The notes under the pieces: model-generated
What the model saw: only the letters and a program-made list of their open reading frames with translations
Database searches by the model: none
Told to the model about the DNA's origin: nothing
Assembly: GCF_032164335.1 (NCBI RefSeq)
Contig: NZ_CP134152.1
Coordinates: 806,001-870,000 of the forward strand
Source of the DNA: Winslowiella toletana
GTDB lineage: Bacteria > Pseudomonadota > Gammaproteobacteria > Enterobacterales > Enterobacteriaceae
Reading direction: 5' to 3'
Length of the DNA stretch: 64,000 nt
Made by a program: the position numbers and the translations under genes
Shown here: positions 19,151 to 28,563 of the stretch, in pieces
How the letters are laid out: every line of letters starts with the position of its first letter
Numbering within the stretch: the first letter of the stretch is position 1

Positions 19151-19528
19151 ATGCCATCAGTCAATATCAGTGCTGGAGGGCTCAGTACATCAGGAAGTGA
19201 TGTGCTGAAGTCAGGGTTAATTATTGTTGTGGCTGAAAATACCTTACCGAACAGCAGTGGCGGCGTTAACGTGCCCAATGTGCTGATTTGTGGCGGATAT
19301 GTTCAGACTTTATCCACGCAGTTTTATCATAGCGCGACCAAAGGGGCGGGGATCGGTATTTGTTCCTCTACTCACTCGGGTAAAGGATCGCATATGATGT
19401 CGTCAAGCGTACTGATTGTAAAAGGTAATGGCGTAACCTATCTGGGTTGCGCTGGCGTCACTAATTCTGGCAATACCGCTTGTGTTCAGTCTGCGCCTGG
19501 TCAATATACCGTTCATGTTAATCGCTAA
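19151..19528 (+). CDS. PAAR-like (DUF4150-type) spike-tip protein
   Basis: 125 aa. It is Gly/Ser/Thr-rich with beta-strand character. NVPNVLICGGYVQTLSTQFYHSATKGAGIGICSS, then SSSVLIVKGNGVTYLGCAG and GNTACVQSAPGQYTVHVN are compatible with the PAAR-like fold that caps the VgrG trimer. There is no C-terminal extension, so unlike many PAAR proteins it carries no toxin domain. Position between the DUF3540 protein and tssJ fits a dedicated tip protein for this VgrG. The family assignment is by general resemblance and context. Confidence 0.6.
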   Translation: MPSVNISAGGLSTSGSDVLKSGLIIVVAENTLPNSSGGVNVPNVLICGGYVQTLSTQFYHSATKGAGIGICSSTHSGKGSHMMSSSVLIVKGNGVTYLGCAGVTNSGNTACVQSAPGQYTVHVNR

Positions 19529-19529
19529 T

Positions 19530-19997
19530 ATGAAGAAGTTTAGTTTTATTTTTCTGGCGGTAATGATCAATACCGGCTGTAGTCATTTTTTTGATCGCGC
19601 AACTGAGCAGGAAGCGCGGAGTATCGAAGTCAGCCTGTCTGTCGCAAAGCAGGTGAATCCCGACATGGCGAATAATTCACAGCCGGTAAAAATCTGCATT
19701 ATTGAAACGCGCAGGGCGGGATGGTTGCCACAACAGCTCTATGAAGGAAGAATTTGTGAAGGATTGAGTGCTTCGGCAGATGTGGTCAATTTCGAGCAGT
19801 ATATTCTGGCGCCGGGGCAGAAAAAAACCTACAGAACGATAAGCCATGATTACGATAGCGGCAGCCGTTGGATATTAGTCGGGGCTGAATTTCAACGAGG
19901 AATCGGTGAGTATTCTCTTATCGAAAAAATCATCCCCCCTGACGGGGATTTTAAAATAGACGTGGTTGCTGAATATACCGCGCTAACTTTTTTATAA
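19530..19997 (+). CDS. tssJ: T6SS outer-membrane lipoprotein TssJ
   Basis: 155 aa from ATG 19530; the reading open from 19482 overlaps the PAAR-like gene and is rejected. A short signal peptide (MKKFSFIFLAVMINTGCS) ends in a slightly unusual lipobox with Cys at residue 17, predicting a lipoprotein. The mature domain (SIEVSLSVAKQVNPD, KICIIETRRAGWLP, GQKKTYRTISHDYDSGSRWILVGAEF) has the TssJ transthyretin-like pattern. Role: anchors the TssL-TssM membrane complex to the outer membrane via the TssM periplasmic domain. Confidence 0.9.
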   Translation: MKKFSFIFLAVMINTGCSHFFDRATEQEARSIEVSLSVAKQVNPDMANNSQPVKICIIETRRAGWLPQQLYEGRICEGLSASADVVNFEQYILAPGQKKTYRTISHDYDSGSRWILVGAEFQRGIGEYSLIEKIIPPDGDFKIDVVAEYTALTFL

Positions 19998-20028
19998 AAT
20001 AAATATCCTGCATTTCAGGGCGGAGCTA

Positions 20029-21432
20029 ATGTGCCTGCAACATGAAATATTAAGGGTATCAATATGGAATGTTGATATGTTGCCCACACAGCGTGTTGCT
20101 TGGGTTGAAGGAATGCTAATGGAACCACAGCATTTCCAGCAGCAAGAGCGTTATTTAGAAAACTTAATTTATGCTCAGGCGCGAAGCTTTGGCGCTTATA
20201 CCTGGGGTATTTGTGAGCTGGAGATCGACGAGGGGCTGCTTGAACAAGGCAAGCTGGCGATTAGGCGGGCAAAAGGCATTTTTCCTGACGGCACTGTTTT
20301 TGATATGCCAGCACAGGACCCTTTGCCATTGCCGCTGGAATTGAACGACAGTTGTCAAAATAAAATGGTCTGTCTGTCGGTGTTATCCGATATGCCGGGT
20401 AATCCATGGATTGATTTAACGCGCGGTAACGCGGGCAGCCGCTATCGTGCTATTGATAGCGAAATTCAGGATCGTAATGTATTCCAGCAGGCCGAAGGTA
20501 ATCCGCGAAATGCTATGTTGCAGTTGGGGCAGTTGCAGACGCGCCTGAGCCTGCGGGACAATCTCAGCGCCAATGAATCAATGTTGCCGCTGGCGATGAT
20601 TGGCGAACGAAGCGCCGAAGGCAGTCTGGTGTTAAACAGTAAAATTCTGCCACCGATGCTGGATTTTCGCGCCACCGGCTGGCTTAACAGTGCCGTTTCT
20701 GAATTGCAGGGGCTGATCTCGCTTCGCCTGAATAGCGTACGCCTGCCGGATGCCCACTACGCGGGCGGCGGGATGTCGGAAGTGCTGGAACTGATGCTGG
20801 TGCAGCTGCTTGGCGAGTATCATCTGGTGCTGACGCATTTATTGCGCCGTCCGCGCGTGCACCCTGAAGAGCTGTATCAGCTGCTGCTGGGGCTGCTGGG
20901 CCGACTGTGCATTATTCCGGGCAGTGAAGCGATCCGCGAGCGCAACGATCTGCACTATAGCCATGAACGTCCGGACATTGGCTACTTCCAGCTGTTTGCG
21001 GCGCTGCGTCGTGCGCTCTCGTTGGTCATTGAATCTCCGGCAGTCGCCATGCCGTTTAAAAGTAGCGGCGATAATCTTTATTTATGTCAAAACGATGGAC
21101 AGCTGCGGCTGGAACGCCTGATCTTCGCGGTGAGTGCCGATATTCCGGCAGAAGTGCTGCGCCGTGATTTCCCGGCACAGATCAAGCTGGGGCCGGTTGA
21201 GAAAATCATCAAGTTAATTGATTTGCAGTTGCCGGGCGTGCGCCTTGCGGCGCTGGGAGCGCCACCGCGTCATATTCCCTACTATCCCGACAGCGTCTAT
21301 TTTGAAGTGGATCCCTCTGACGCGCTGTATAAAGAGATGATGGCCGGTGCGGCTATTGCTTTCAGCGTCGTCGGTGATTTTCCAGCATTGCGCTTTGATG
21401 TCTGGGGGCTGAGGCCGGGGAGAGGGAGATGA
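20029..21432 (+). CDS. tssK: T6SS baseplate-membrane connector TssK
   Basis: 467 aa. The family signature VAWVEGMLMEPQHFQQQERYLE is near the N-terminus, and LVLNSKILPPMLDFRATGWL and ERLIFAVSADIPAEVLRRDFPAQIKLGPVEKI lie further on. TssK trimers link the TssF/TssG baseplate to the TssL/TssM membrane complex on its cytoplasmic side. The start at 20029 has an AGGG 8 nt upstream; an ATG at 20077 would give the more typical short N-terminus and cannot be excluded. The last four bases overlap tssL (ATGA). Confidence 0.95.
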   Translation: MCLQHEILRVSIWNVDMLPTQRVAWVEGMLMEPQHFQQQERYLENLIYAQARSFGAYTWGICELEIDEGLLEQGKLAIRRAKGIFPDGTVFDMPAQDPLPLPLELNDSCQNKMVCLSVLSDMPGNPWIDLTRGNAGSRYRAIDSEIQDRNVFQQAEGNPRNAMLQLGQLQTRLSLRDNLSANESMLPLAMIGERSAEGSLVLNSKILPPMLDFRATGWLNSAVSELQGLISLRLNSVRLPDAHYAGGGMSEVLELMLVQLLGEYHLVLTHLLRRPRVHPEELYQLLLGLLGRLCIIPGSEAIRERNDLHYSHERPDIGYFQLFAALRRALSLVIESPAVAMPFKSSGDNLYLCQNDGQLRLERLIFAVSADIPAEVLRRDFPAQIKLGPVEKIIKLIDLQLPGVRLAALGAPPRHIPYYPDSVYFEVDPSDALYKEMMAGAAIAFSVVGDFPALRFDVWGLRPGRGR

Positions 21433-22952
21433 ACGAGTTTGAACAAAAAATCCGTGATGCCATGTCCTCCTCACGCAACGGGCTGAATCAGATAAATGGC
21501 TTGCTGAATTCGCCGGTGGTTCAGGCTTCGGTGGGCACCATGGCTGCCTTTGCCGCCACAGCACGCCACGACGCGGAAGATTGCCGTGGGGAGGGATTTA
21601 CCCGTTCCACAGAAGAAGCGCCGCCCTTCCATTCGGGAGCGGTTACGACTGGCGGCGAAAGTTATTTTTCGGCACCTGCGCGTAAGGTGGTTAAGTCGGC
21701 CGCACTGACCCGGCCGGGTAGTATTGCCGGCAACTGGGCCAATCCCTGTGTTGCCGCAGCGATGCCTGCCCTGTTAATGATGGAGCGCATCCGCGGACAG
21801 CAAGGCATTGATAACCTGCTGATTCGCGCCCAGATGGTCAGAGAGCTACAGCACTTTAGCCAGACGCTGCTGAAGCAACAAACGCTGCCCGAAGATGTGC
21901 GCCGCATGTCCTATCTGCTCTGCACTTATCTGGACGGGATGTTTGCTGAGCTGCGGGAATATGGCCTGACGGCGATGAATTTGCTGATTGAGCTTCATCG
22001 CGACTCCTGGGGAGGTGAAAAATGTTTCGACGATCTTGAACACTATATGCAGAACCCGCATCAGTTTCGCAATATCCTCGGACTTTATCATTTGATCTTA
22101 TCGATGGGGTTTAAAGGCAAATATCACGTACTCGAAAGAGGAGATGTCTTATTAACGGATCTCTTTATTCGTCTTAACTCGACACTGTATGAAAAAGGGT
22201 TTACTCAATCGCTGAGCAGGGTAAAGACCAATGTGGTTACCGGCTCACTGACGTTATTAACGCCGCTGAAAGTACTGAGCTATGGGTTAATATTATGCCT
22301 GATTGCCTATGGCGGGGTATCGCTATTTCTGCATGATAAATCACGCGAGATTCGCAATGCCATTATGGTATGGGAACCGCCGGTGCCGCGTAAAATTAAT
22401 ATTATGGAAACCCTGCCGCAGCCTTTGCCGCAAATTTTAAATGAGGGCTGGCTGCAGGTACGCGAAGACCCGCGCGGTTGGTTATTACTGTTTACTTCTG
22501 ATGGTGCATTCAGTACCGGTAAATCAGTGCTGTCAGCGGAGTTCGTCAAAAAACGTAATATTGAGCGTCTGGGGGAAGCACTGGCCGGCTGGCCGGGCGA
22601 TCTCGAGGTGATTGGTCATACCGACGCCCAGCCATTCCGCAATAACACTTCTGGCGATCCTAATATGCGGCTGTCGCAGGAGCGCGCCAGCATGGTGGCG
22701 GATAAGCTGGAAGAAGGTACCCTGGTGAACAGTAAATATCAGCGAAATATTTTGGCCGTGGGTAAAGGTGACACCGAGCCGCTGGCTGATAACAGTACTG
22801 ACGAGGGGCGCCGTAAGAACCGGCGTGTTGATATTCTTTGGAAAGTGGGAGAGCGCAGCGAAATAAAAAACAAAATGACTGAAAGTCATCTCAGTGAGCA
22901 GACTCCTGGTTTATTAAACAATAAAAACTCGACAGCAACGTCTGCCCGTTAA
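21429..22952 (+). CDS. tssL: T6SS inner-membrane protein TssL with C-terminal OmpA/MotB-like domain
   Basis: 507 aa. After a low-complexity, Ala-rich N-terminal stretch (about 1-100), the cytoplasmic DotU/IcmH domain covers about 105-260 (CTYLDGMFAELREYG, LHRDSWGGEKCFDDLEHY). A single membrane segment lies near residues 285-300 (VLSYGLILCLIAYGGVSLFL). The periplasmic part carries an OmpA-like peptidoglycan-binding domain (about 365-475) with LEVIGHTDAQP, LSQERASMVAD and NRRVDI. Role: membrane-complex protein that also anchors to peptidoglycan. The extended TssL-OmpA form replaces a separate TagL protein. Confidence 0.95.
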   Translation: MNEFEQKIRDAMSSSRNGLNQINGLLNSPVVQASVGTMAAFAATARHDAEDCRGEGFTRSTEEAPPFHSGAVTTGGESYFSAPARKVVKSAALTRPGSIAGNWANPCVAAAMPALLMMERIRGQQGIDNLLIRAQMVRELQHFSQTLLKQQTLPEDVRRMSYLLCTYLDGMFAELREYGLTAMNLLIELHRDSWGGEKCFDDLEHYMQNPHQFRNILGLYHLILSMGFKGKYHVLERGDVLLTDLFIRLNSTLYEKGFTQSLSRVKTNVVTGSLTLLTPLKVLSYGLILCLIAYGGVSLFLHDKSREIRNAIMVWEPPVPRKINIMETLPQPLPQILNEGWLQVREDPRGWLLLFTSDGAFSTGKSVLSAEFVKKRNIERLGEALAGWPGDLEVIGHTDAQPFRNNTSGDPNMRLSQERASMVADKLEEGTLVNSKYQRNILAVGKGDTEPLADNSTDEGRRKNRRVDILWKVGERSEIKNKMTESHLSEQTPGLLNNKNSTATSAR

Positions 22953-22965
22953 GTGGAATGATATT

Positions 22966-25900
22966 ATGATTCGTAGAACACTGGTGATATTTGTCGCCAT
23001 CGTTTTAAGCCTGCTGGTTTGGTGGGTGGGGCCGCTGATTGCGATAGGCACTTTTTATCCTATGGTGTCGGTGCTGGTGCGTGGAATTATTATCGCGCTG
23101 ATTTTAACCTGGGCGCTGTGGCCTCTGGTGGCTTCAGCGCTGGGGTATCTGTTTCGGCACTTCCGCGCACCGAAAATCAGTAATAAAAAATCCCGCCAGC
23201 GCGACCGGGTATCAGCACGTTTTTTTGATGCTATTCGCACGCTGAAATATATTGGCATCGCCGGGCAAAAAACGCTGTGGCAGCGTTTACGTTATCGGTT
23301 AAGAAATGATTATCTGAATGAAAAACCCTGGTTTTTAATTATCGGCCCGTCGGGTAGTGGTAAAACCTCACTGGTTAATGAGAGCGGCAAACGCTTTTTA
23401 TTATCGGAACAATATGGCTTCACGCAGACCGCCGATATTGGCCCAACCCGCGACTGCAATCTGTGGCTGACGGATAAGGCGGTATACATTGATACCGCTG
23501 GCGAGTGGACTCAGCTACACGGCCTGAGTGATGAGGCCAGCAAAGCGCAGGGACGGCTATTCTCGCTGATTCGTCGTTATCGCCAGCATCCCGGCATCGA
23601 CGCGATTGTGCTGTGTCTTGATGCTCACTGGCTGTTACATGCCTCGTTAACCGAGCGCAAGTCGCTGGCTGATGCGCTGCGCGCCCGCATGCTGGAGGTG
23701 GCGTCTTATTTTCGCAACGATATCGCCGTTTACCTGGCGGTCAATAATCTCGATTCGTTATCGGGCGGCAGCGCATTTTTATCGATGATGAGCGAAGAGA
23801 TTCTCGCACAGGGTATCGGCTTTACCATTGTGTCAGACAGTGCTGGCAAGCTGGATTTCCCGCAGAGTGATGCGGAGTACAGTTATCTGCTGGCGCGGGT
23901 AAGTCGCTACGTGCAGGAGATGCTGCATTCCACCCACAGCAACGAATTACGCCAGCAGCTGCTGTTCTTTACCGAGTCACTCGGCAATCTGCGCAAACCA
24001 TTATTCAATCTTCTCGAGCAAATCGTCCCACAATCGCCGGTAGGCTACTCGGCGCAGGTGCGTCAGATTTGGTTGGGCAGCACCCAGGTATTGCAGCTGG
24101 GTGACTCACCACTGACTGAGGTGGAGCCGCGTCCAACCGGCCAAATCTATTCGCCAATGCTGGACAATGCCATTGTCGAGCGCGGCACGCTTAATTCCCG
24201 GGCGTTACCTCTGCGCGCGCGCATCGGCCGTACTTTGCGCTATTCGCTGGTGTTTCTGCTGTTGGCGTTTGCCGTCAATATGCTGGTGACCCGCTATTTA
24301 TGGGAGGAAGAGTATATAGCTTATATGAGTGCCAGCTTTGATGAGACCAAAAGAATGGTGCGCGAAATCCCGGCGACCAATCGCATCAGTGACGATCTGA
24401 TTTCTGCCTACGAACAGCTGGGGTATATGAATGCACAGTTATCCAACAGTGCATCACTGATAGTCAATCCCTACTTTGAGCATCGGTTGATCAACCAACA
24501 GGCTGAGCAGACTTACCATCGTCATCTGTTTAAGTTTTTCTGGCCCGCGCTGGAGCGTTACGTCTCTGAAGAGATGGAAAGGGATATTTCATCGAGTGAC
24601 GCTGACGTTTATAACACGCTAAAAATCTATCTGATGATGGGGAAACCTGAGCATCGCTCAGCAACAGAATTAGAAAACTGGTTTTTAGCCCGCTGGAGTC
24701 GCTTTGCCCCACAGGGCTATTCGGATGCCGATAAGCGGTTATTTGGCCTGCATTTGCGCACTATCTTTAAAGAGAGCCTGCAATCCGAGGCTCCGGTCAC
24801 CAAACTGAATTCTGAACTGATTCGCATGGCACGGGTTAAGGCCATGGCGATTCCTGTTCATGTGCGCGTGCTACAGGATTTGAAAATTAAGGTGCCGTCT
24901 AACATCGAAAACGTCTCATTAGCGAGCGCAGCTGGTGCCAATGTTTCCCTGATGCTGCGGCGTAAAGGGCAGGCGACGGTAACCGATATGGCCGTGCCGG
25001 CGTTCTACACCCTCGCCAGCTACCATGATGTGTTTAAGCCTCAGCTTAATAGCGCGGTGACCTCAATGATTCGTGAAGAGGCATGGGTATTGCGCGACAG
25101 TGACGGCAACGTCGATAAAGCCAGAGCGCTGGACTACGGTCAAAAACTCAGTGATGAAGTGCGTAAACTCTATCTGCTGGAGTATGCCGATAGCTGGGAG
25201 TCGTTCCTGAAGGATGTGCACGTACGCCCGGTCAGTAATCTCGATGATGCGGCACTGCTGGCACGGCAATTTAGCGATCCTTCTTCGCCGCTGGCCAATT
25301 TACTGCGTTTTGTCACCCGACAAACAGGACTGAGCCAAACCGACGGTAACGATGTTTCTGGCTGGATGAGCAAGCGGCGTATGGAGCTGGAAAATGCCCG
25401 CCGCGATATCGTCGGTGAAATTTCCGGTGAACGCTCGCGTTTTCGCATTACTCCGGAAAAGTCACTGGAGCAACGCTTTGAAGTGGTACGGCGTCTCGGT
25501 GCTCAGCTGATGCAGCCCGGTGGCAATAACGATCCCTTAGCACGCGGTTTTGAAGAGCTGTATAACCAGCTCTCTTCACTGGCGGTGTCGCTGCGTGCGG
25601 GCGAAGTGATGCCGCAGAACTCAGCGATCAGTCGGCTGCGCATTGCCGCGGCACAGCAACCGGAACCGGTGCGCAGCATCATGCTGGATCTGCTGGAAGT
25701 CGGTAATCATCAGAGTTTGCAGCAGAGCCGTAACAACTTAAATAACAGTGCGGCAATCTTTGCCACCGATGTGTGTAAAAACGTGCTGTCCGGACGCTAT
25801 CCATTTAATCGCCGGGCGCGGGATGAAGTTGGCATTGGTGATTTTGCGCGAATGTTCGGTCCAGCGGGTTCAATGAAACGCTACTTTGATCAGCATCTTG

Positions 25901-26421
25901 CGCCTTATGTTGATAACACCGCTGGTAAGTTACGTATCCGCGAGGGAAGTCGCGGCCTGCTGAGTGCCAGCACGCTGAAGGCATTTGAAAGCGCGATGCT
26001 GATCGGCGATACCTTCTTTAACGGTGGCGATAAAGTCTCTTTCTCGCTGTATCTGCGTCCTCTGTCGCTGTCACCGAATATTATGGAAGCGGTGCTGGAT
26101 ATTGATGGCGAGGTGATTCGTTATAGCCACGGCAGCATTCAGCCGGTCGCCGTGCAGTGGCCCGGTAAGAATGGTGGCGCTTATGTTCGCCTCTCTTTCA
26201 AAGATATGAACGGTAAAATTGAATCAGTCAGTTTTAACGGGCCATGGGCACTGTTCCACCTGTATGACAAAAGTAATCCACTGCAAATTGATCGCGACCG
26301 CCGTGAACTGACCATGGGTATTGCCTCGATCAGCGGATTTTTCAAAATGGAATTACGTTCGACAATAAATGATTTTCCTCTCTGGTCCCGGGCGTTGAGC
26401 CAGTTCTCATGTCCTGGTTAA
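22966..26421 (+). CDS. tssM: T6SS inner-membrane protein TssM (IcmF)
   Basis: 1151 aa, full length. Two membrane segments lie near the N-terminus (residues about 5-55) and a third near 425-445 (YSLVFLLLAFAVNMLVT). The cytoplasmic GTPase-like domain has an intact Walker A GPSGSGKT at about residue 127 and a DTAGEW motif (residue about 176). The large periplasmic region (about 450-1151) ends in the beta-rich TssJ-binding domain. TssM forms the trans-envelope channel with TssL and TssJ. It starts 13 nt after tssL. Confidence 0.95.
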   Translation: MIRRTLVIFVAIVLSLLVWWVGPLIAIGTFYPMVSVLVRGIIIALILTWALWPLVASALGYLFRHFRAPKISNKKSRQRDRVSARFFDAIRTLKYIGIAGQKTLWQRLRYRLRNDYLNEKPWFLIIGPSGSGKTSLVNESGKRFLLSEQYGFTQTADIGPTRDCNLWLTDKAVYIDTAGEWTQLHGLSDEASKAQGRLFSLIRRYRQHPGIDAIVLCLDAHWLLHASLTERKSLADALRARMLEVASYFRNDIAVYLAVNNLDSLSGGSAFLSMMSEEILAQGIGFTIVSDSAGKLDFPQSDAEYSYLLARVSRYVQEMLHSTHSNELRQQLLFFTESLGNLRKPLFNLLEQIVPQSPVGYSAQVRQIWLGSTQVLQLGDSPLTEVEPRPTGQIYSPMLDNAIVERGTLNSRALPLRARIGRTLRYSLVFLLLAFAVNMLVTRYLWEEEYIAYMSASFDETKRMVREIPATNRISDDLISAYEQLGYMNAQLSNSASLIVNPYFEHRLINQQAEQTYHRHLFKFFWPALERYVSEEMERDISSSDADVYNTLKIYLMMGKPEHRSATELENWFLARWSRFAPQGYSDADKRLFGLHLRTIFKESLQSEAPVTKLNSELIRMARVKAMAIPVHVRVLQDLKIKVPSNIENVSLASAAGANVSLMLRRKGQATVTDMAVPAFYTLASYHDVFKPQLNSAVTSMIREEAWVLRDSDGNVDKARALDYGQKLSDEVRKLYLLEYADSWESFLKDVHVRPVSNLDDAALLARQFSDPSSPLANLLRFVTRQTGLSQTDGNDVSGWMSKRRMELENARRDIVGEISGERSRFRITPEKSLEQRFEVVRRLGAQLMQPGGNNDPLARGFEELYNQLSSLAVSLRAGEVMPQNSAISRLRIAAAQQPEPVRSIMLDLLEVGNHQSLQQSRNNLNNSAAIFATDVCKNVLSGRYPFNRRARDEVGIGDFARMFGPAGSMKRYFDQHLAPYVDNTAGKLRIREGSRGLLSASTLKAFESAMLIGDTFFNGGDKVSFSLYLRPLSLSPNIMEAVLDIDGEVIRYSHGSIQPVAVQWPGKNGGAYVRLSFKDMNGKIESVSFNGPWALFHLYDKSNPLQIDRDRRELTMGIASISGFFKMELRSTINDFPLWSRALSQFSCPG

Positions 26422-26440
26422 TGCAAATAATGGAGTTCCT

Positions 26441-26794
26441 ATGCTAGATCCTAATAAATTACTGGCAATGCTGACTGATTTAAACAGCATGGCGCAAACC
26501 ACACAAAGTTCCCTGTCACAAAATTTTATGTCCGGTGTTTCGGGTATGAATTTAAACGGCAGTGCGGAAATGGAAAAAATGATGGCGCTTATGACCGATA
26601 TCAATGGTAAAGCCACGGCTGATATGAGCGGCATTATGCAGAACTTCCAACAGAATGCTGATATGCAACAGCAGAGTGCGGCGCAGCAAACGGCTGAAAA
26701 CAATAATGAAGGCAAGCAGTCTGATCCAGCAGCACCACAAATGAGTTTCCCGCAGGGGGCGATGGATTTCTTCTCCAGCTTGCAAAAGAAATAA
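26441..26794 (+). CDS. Small hydrophilic protein of unknown function, last gene of the T6SS operon
   Basis: 117 aa, not recognised. A GGAG ribosome site precedes ATG 26441, only 19 nt after tssM, so it is very likely co-transcribed. The first 75 residues are Met/Asn/Ser-rich and look amphipathic and helical (LDPNKLLAMLTDLNSM, MEKMMALMTDINGKATADMSGIM). The rest is Gln/Asn-rich and probably disordered, ending with MSFPQGAMDFFSSLQKK. No signal peptide, membrane segment or catalytic motif is visible. It could be an accessory structural protein, a small secreted protein, or an immunity-like factor; position is the only clue. A stem-loop follows directly. Confidence 0.75.
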   Translation: MLDPNKLLAMLTDLNSMAQTTQSSLSQNFMSGVSGMNLNGSAEMEKMMALMTDINGKATADMSGIMQNFQQNADMQQQSAAQQTAENNNEGKQSDPAAPQMSFPQGAMDFFSSLQKK

Positions 26795-26802
26795 CATCAG
26801 AT

Positions 26803-26832
26803 GATTAACCAGCTCAGAGGAGCTGGTTAATC
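26803..26832. terminator. Perfect 13-bp stem-loop between the T6SS operon and a convergent lysR gene
   Basis: GATTAACCAGCTC (26803-26815) pairs perfectly with GAGCTGGTTAATC (26820-26832) around an AGAG loop. It lies 8 nt after the last T6SS-operon gene and 40 nt from the 3' end of the convergent LysR gene, so it can serve both strands. There is no T-run, so termination may be imperfect or assisted. Confidence 0.6.
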
Positions 26833-26872
26833 TGATAAGCTCAGATGCCGGTGAAGGTGGCTGCCATTTTCT

Positions 26873-27778
26873 TTACACGCCTGCGCTGACTTTTTTCCGC
26901 AGAAAATCTTTCGTATTATCACGTAGCCACTTATGCGGCGGTGAGTTGTCATGTCTGGGATGCCACGCCTGAATGATATTCACCTCAGGTAGTGTTATTT
27001 GTGGTTCGAAAGCAATCACATCGATGTTAAAACTCTCCAGCGCACTGAGAAAGAATAATGGCACTACCGCCAGTGAACTGGTACGCATTACCGTTTCGAT
27101 CGTCGAAAAGTAGCTGGGATTGATACCAACAATTTTACGCTGAAAGCCTTGTAGCGTGAATAAGTTGTCTACGTCATCATTAAGTTTACTGCGCGTGCTG
27201 ATAAATCCAAAACTGGCTATGTTTTCAAGGGTTTTATTCAGCCCGAGGATTTCATGATTTTTATTGGCAACAATGATACATTTATCCCGGTGTATGGTGC
27301 GAATTTTGATCTCCGGGCTGAGCTTACGTGACTCCCCGATGTAGAGATCAATATTATCTTTCCGTAAGAAATCAGCGGCACCGTGGTCGTAGGAGAAATC
27401 CAGCACTACATTCGGTTCTTTATCCTGCATCTCTTCGAGAAATCCAGAATTTAATAGTGAGATAAGTAAATCGTTCGAGACGATATTGAACATCAAGGAT
27501 GAGCTTCCAGCATCAAACGAGAGGTTATGATTGAGTACGGCATCAATATTTTTTATCAGATTATGAATTTGTGGTTTTAATTCAATGGCTAAGGGCGTAA
27601 GCATTAACAAGGAGCCAGAGCGAACCAGAATTTGGTCCTGAAAAGCCTCTCTTAATTTATTCAGTGACTTACTTATCGCAGGAGGAGTGACATTTAATTT
27701 ATTTGCTGCTTTACTGACGCTGCACTCCTCCAGTAAAGCATCCAGAACAATTAACAAATTCAAATCTGTGCGTGGCAT
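26873..27778 (-). CDS. LysR-family transcriptional regulator
   Basis: 301 aa, normal length. The N-terminal winged helix-turn-helix is clear (LNLLIVLDALLEECSVSKAANKLNVTPPAISKSLNKLREAF), followed by VRSGSLLMLTPLAIEL and a periplasmic-binding-protein-like effector domain (about 90-300). The helix-turn-helix is of the SKAANKLNVTPPAIS type close to NodD/LeuO-like members. It converges on the T6SS operon and is divergent from a small unknown gene. Whether it controls the T6SS, phoX or itself is not shown. Confidence 0.92.
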   Translation of the reverse strand: MPRTDLNLLIVLDALLEECSVSKAANKLNVTPPAISKSLNKLREAFQDQILVRSGSLLMLTPLAIELKPQIHNLIKNIDAVLNHNLSFDAGSSSLMFNIVSNDLLISLLNSGFLEEMQDKEPNVVLDFSYDHGAADFLRKDNIDLYIGESRKLSPEIKIRTIHRDKCIIVANKNHEILGLNKTLENIASFGFISTRSKLNDDVDNLFTLQGFQRKIVGINPSYFSTIETVMRTSSLAVVPLFFLSALESFNIDVIAFEPQITLPEVNIIQAWHPRHDNSPPHKWLRDNTKDFLRKKVSAGV

Positions 27779-28101
27779 ATCAAATCAAATCCTTATGTTG
27801 ATACATAAAATTTTTGAATGTAATCCTTTGGTACATACTGGAGGAAAAGGCTTTTTATCATTATTATGATTAAGGACGTAATTTTACACGCTTTCAGGGG
27901 TATTTAATGCTGAAACCGCGCTGGCTGAAACTTAAATATAAATGCTATTATTTTTATTAATTTACCAAATTTTCAGCGCATACACATGGATTATCCGTTT
28001 CTCTACGTGGTTAAAATGTGTTTAACCAGCGTTCATTGTCTCAAAGATGTCCTCTTCAGCTAAAATGTACTAAATTCAGTATGCCAATGGAAGTGGTAAG
28101 C
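27779..28101. promoter_or_regulatory. Divergent AT-rich intergenic region upstream of lysR and a small unknown gene
   Basis: A 323-nt gene-free stretch, strongly AT-rich, that must contain the promoters of the leftward lysR gene and of the rightward gene at 28102. No confident sigma-70 pair or LysR T-N11-A palindrome could be fixed by eye. An open frame continues from 28018 into the small gene, but its first 28 codons lack a ribosome site. Confidence 0.5.
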
Positions 28102-28398
28102 ATGAAAAATATTTCTGAATCGATAATTAAGACAGTCCACTATCAGTGGAATGAAATTATGCGCGATAATAGTAATGGCGCGATAATTTTTCGCGTGGTG
28201 TGCAGTATTTCGACCAATTCAGGTCTCAGTGTTGAAGGAAGTCATATATTTACCATTCATGATATTACTCATGCTGAAGATAAAAACTCGCTGGCTCTGA
28301 CTTCTGAAAGCGCGGCTTATAATAACGCCATACAGTGCCTGACGGCGGCAATGGCCTATAGCGGGCAGGCAATATCGCGAATTGAGAATAACGAATAA
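28102..28398 (+). CDS. Small protein of unknown function
   Basis: 98 aa from ATG 28102, preferred because a purine-rich stretch (GGAAGTGGTAAG) precedes it; the same frame is open from 28018 but its added residues are Cys/Arg-rich and look non-coding. No signal peptide, membrane segment or known motif. The sequence reads as a small alpha/beta protein (MRDNSNGAIIFRVVCSISTNSGLSVEGSHIFTIHD, then an Ala-rich helix). It stands between lysR and phoX with gaps on both sides, so no operon partner is evident. Confidence 0.6.
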   Translation: MKNISESIIKTVHYQWNEIMRDNSNGAIIFRVVCSISTNSGLSVEGSHIFTIHDITHAEDKNSLALTSESAAYNNAIQCLTAAMAYSGQAISRIENNE

Positions 28399-28563
28399 TC
28401 GTTAATATACTCTTTGATAGTTATATTGTTTTAATAGGCTGTAGCGAAGATCATTTCTCTGAAAGCCAGAACCCCCTGCCGCCGTTGCCGCTGAAACATT
28501 ACTGACATCTTCGCGCTTTAACATGCGTTATCTCTGGGAAAAAAATAACAGGAAGTAACGGTT

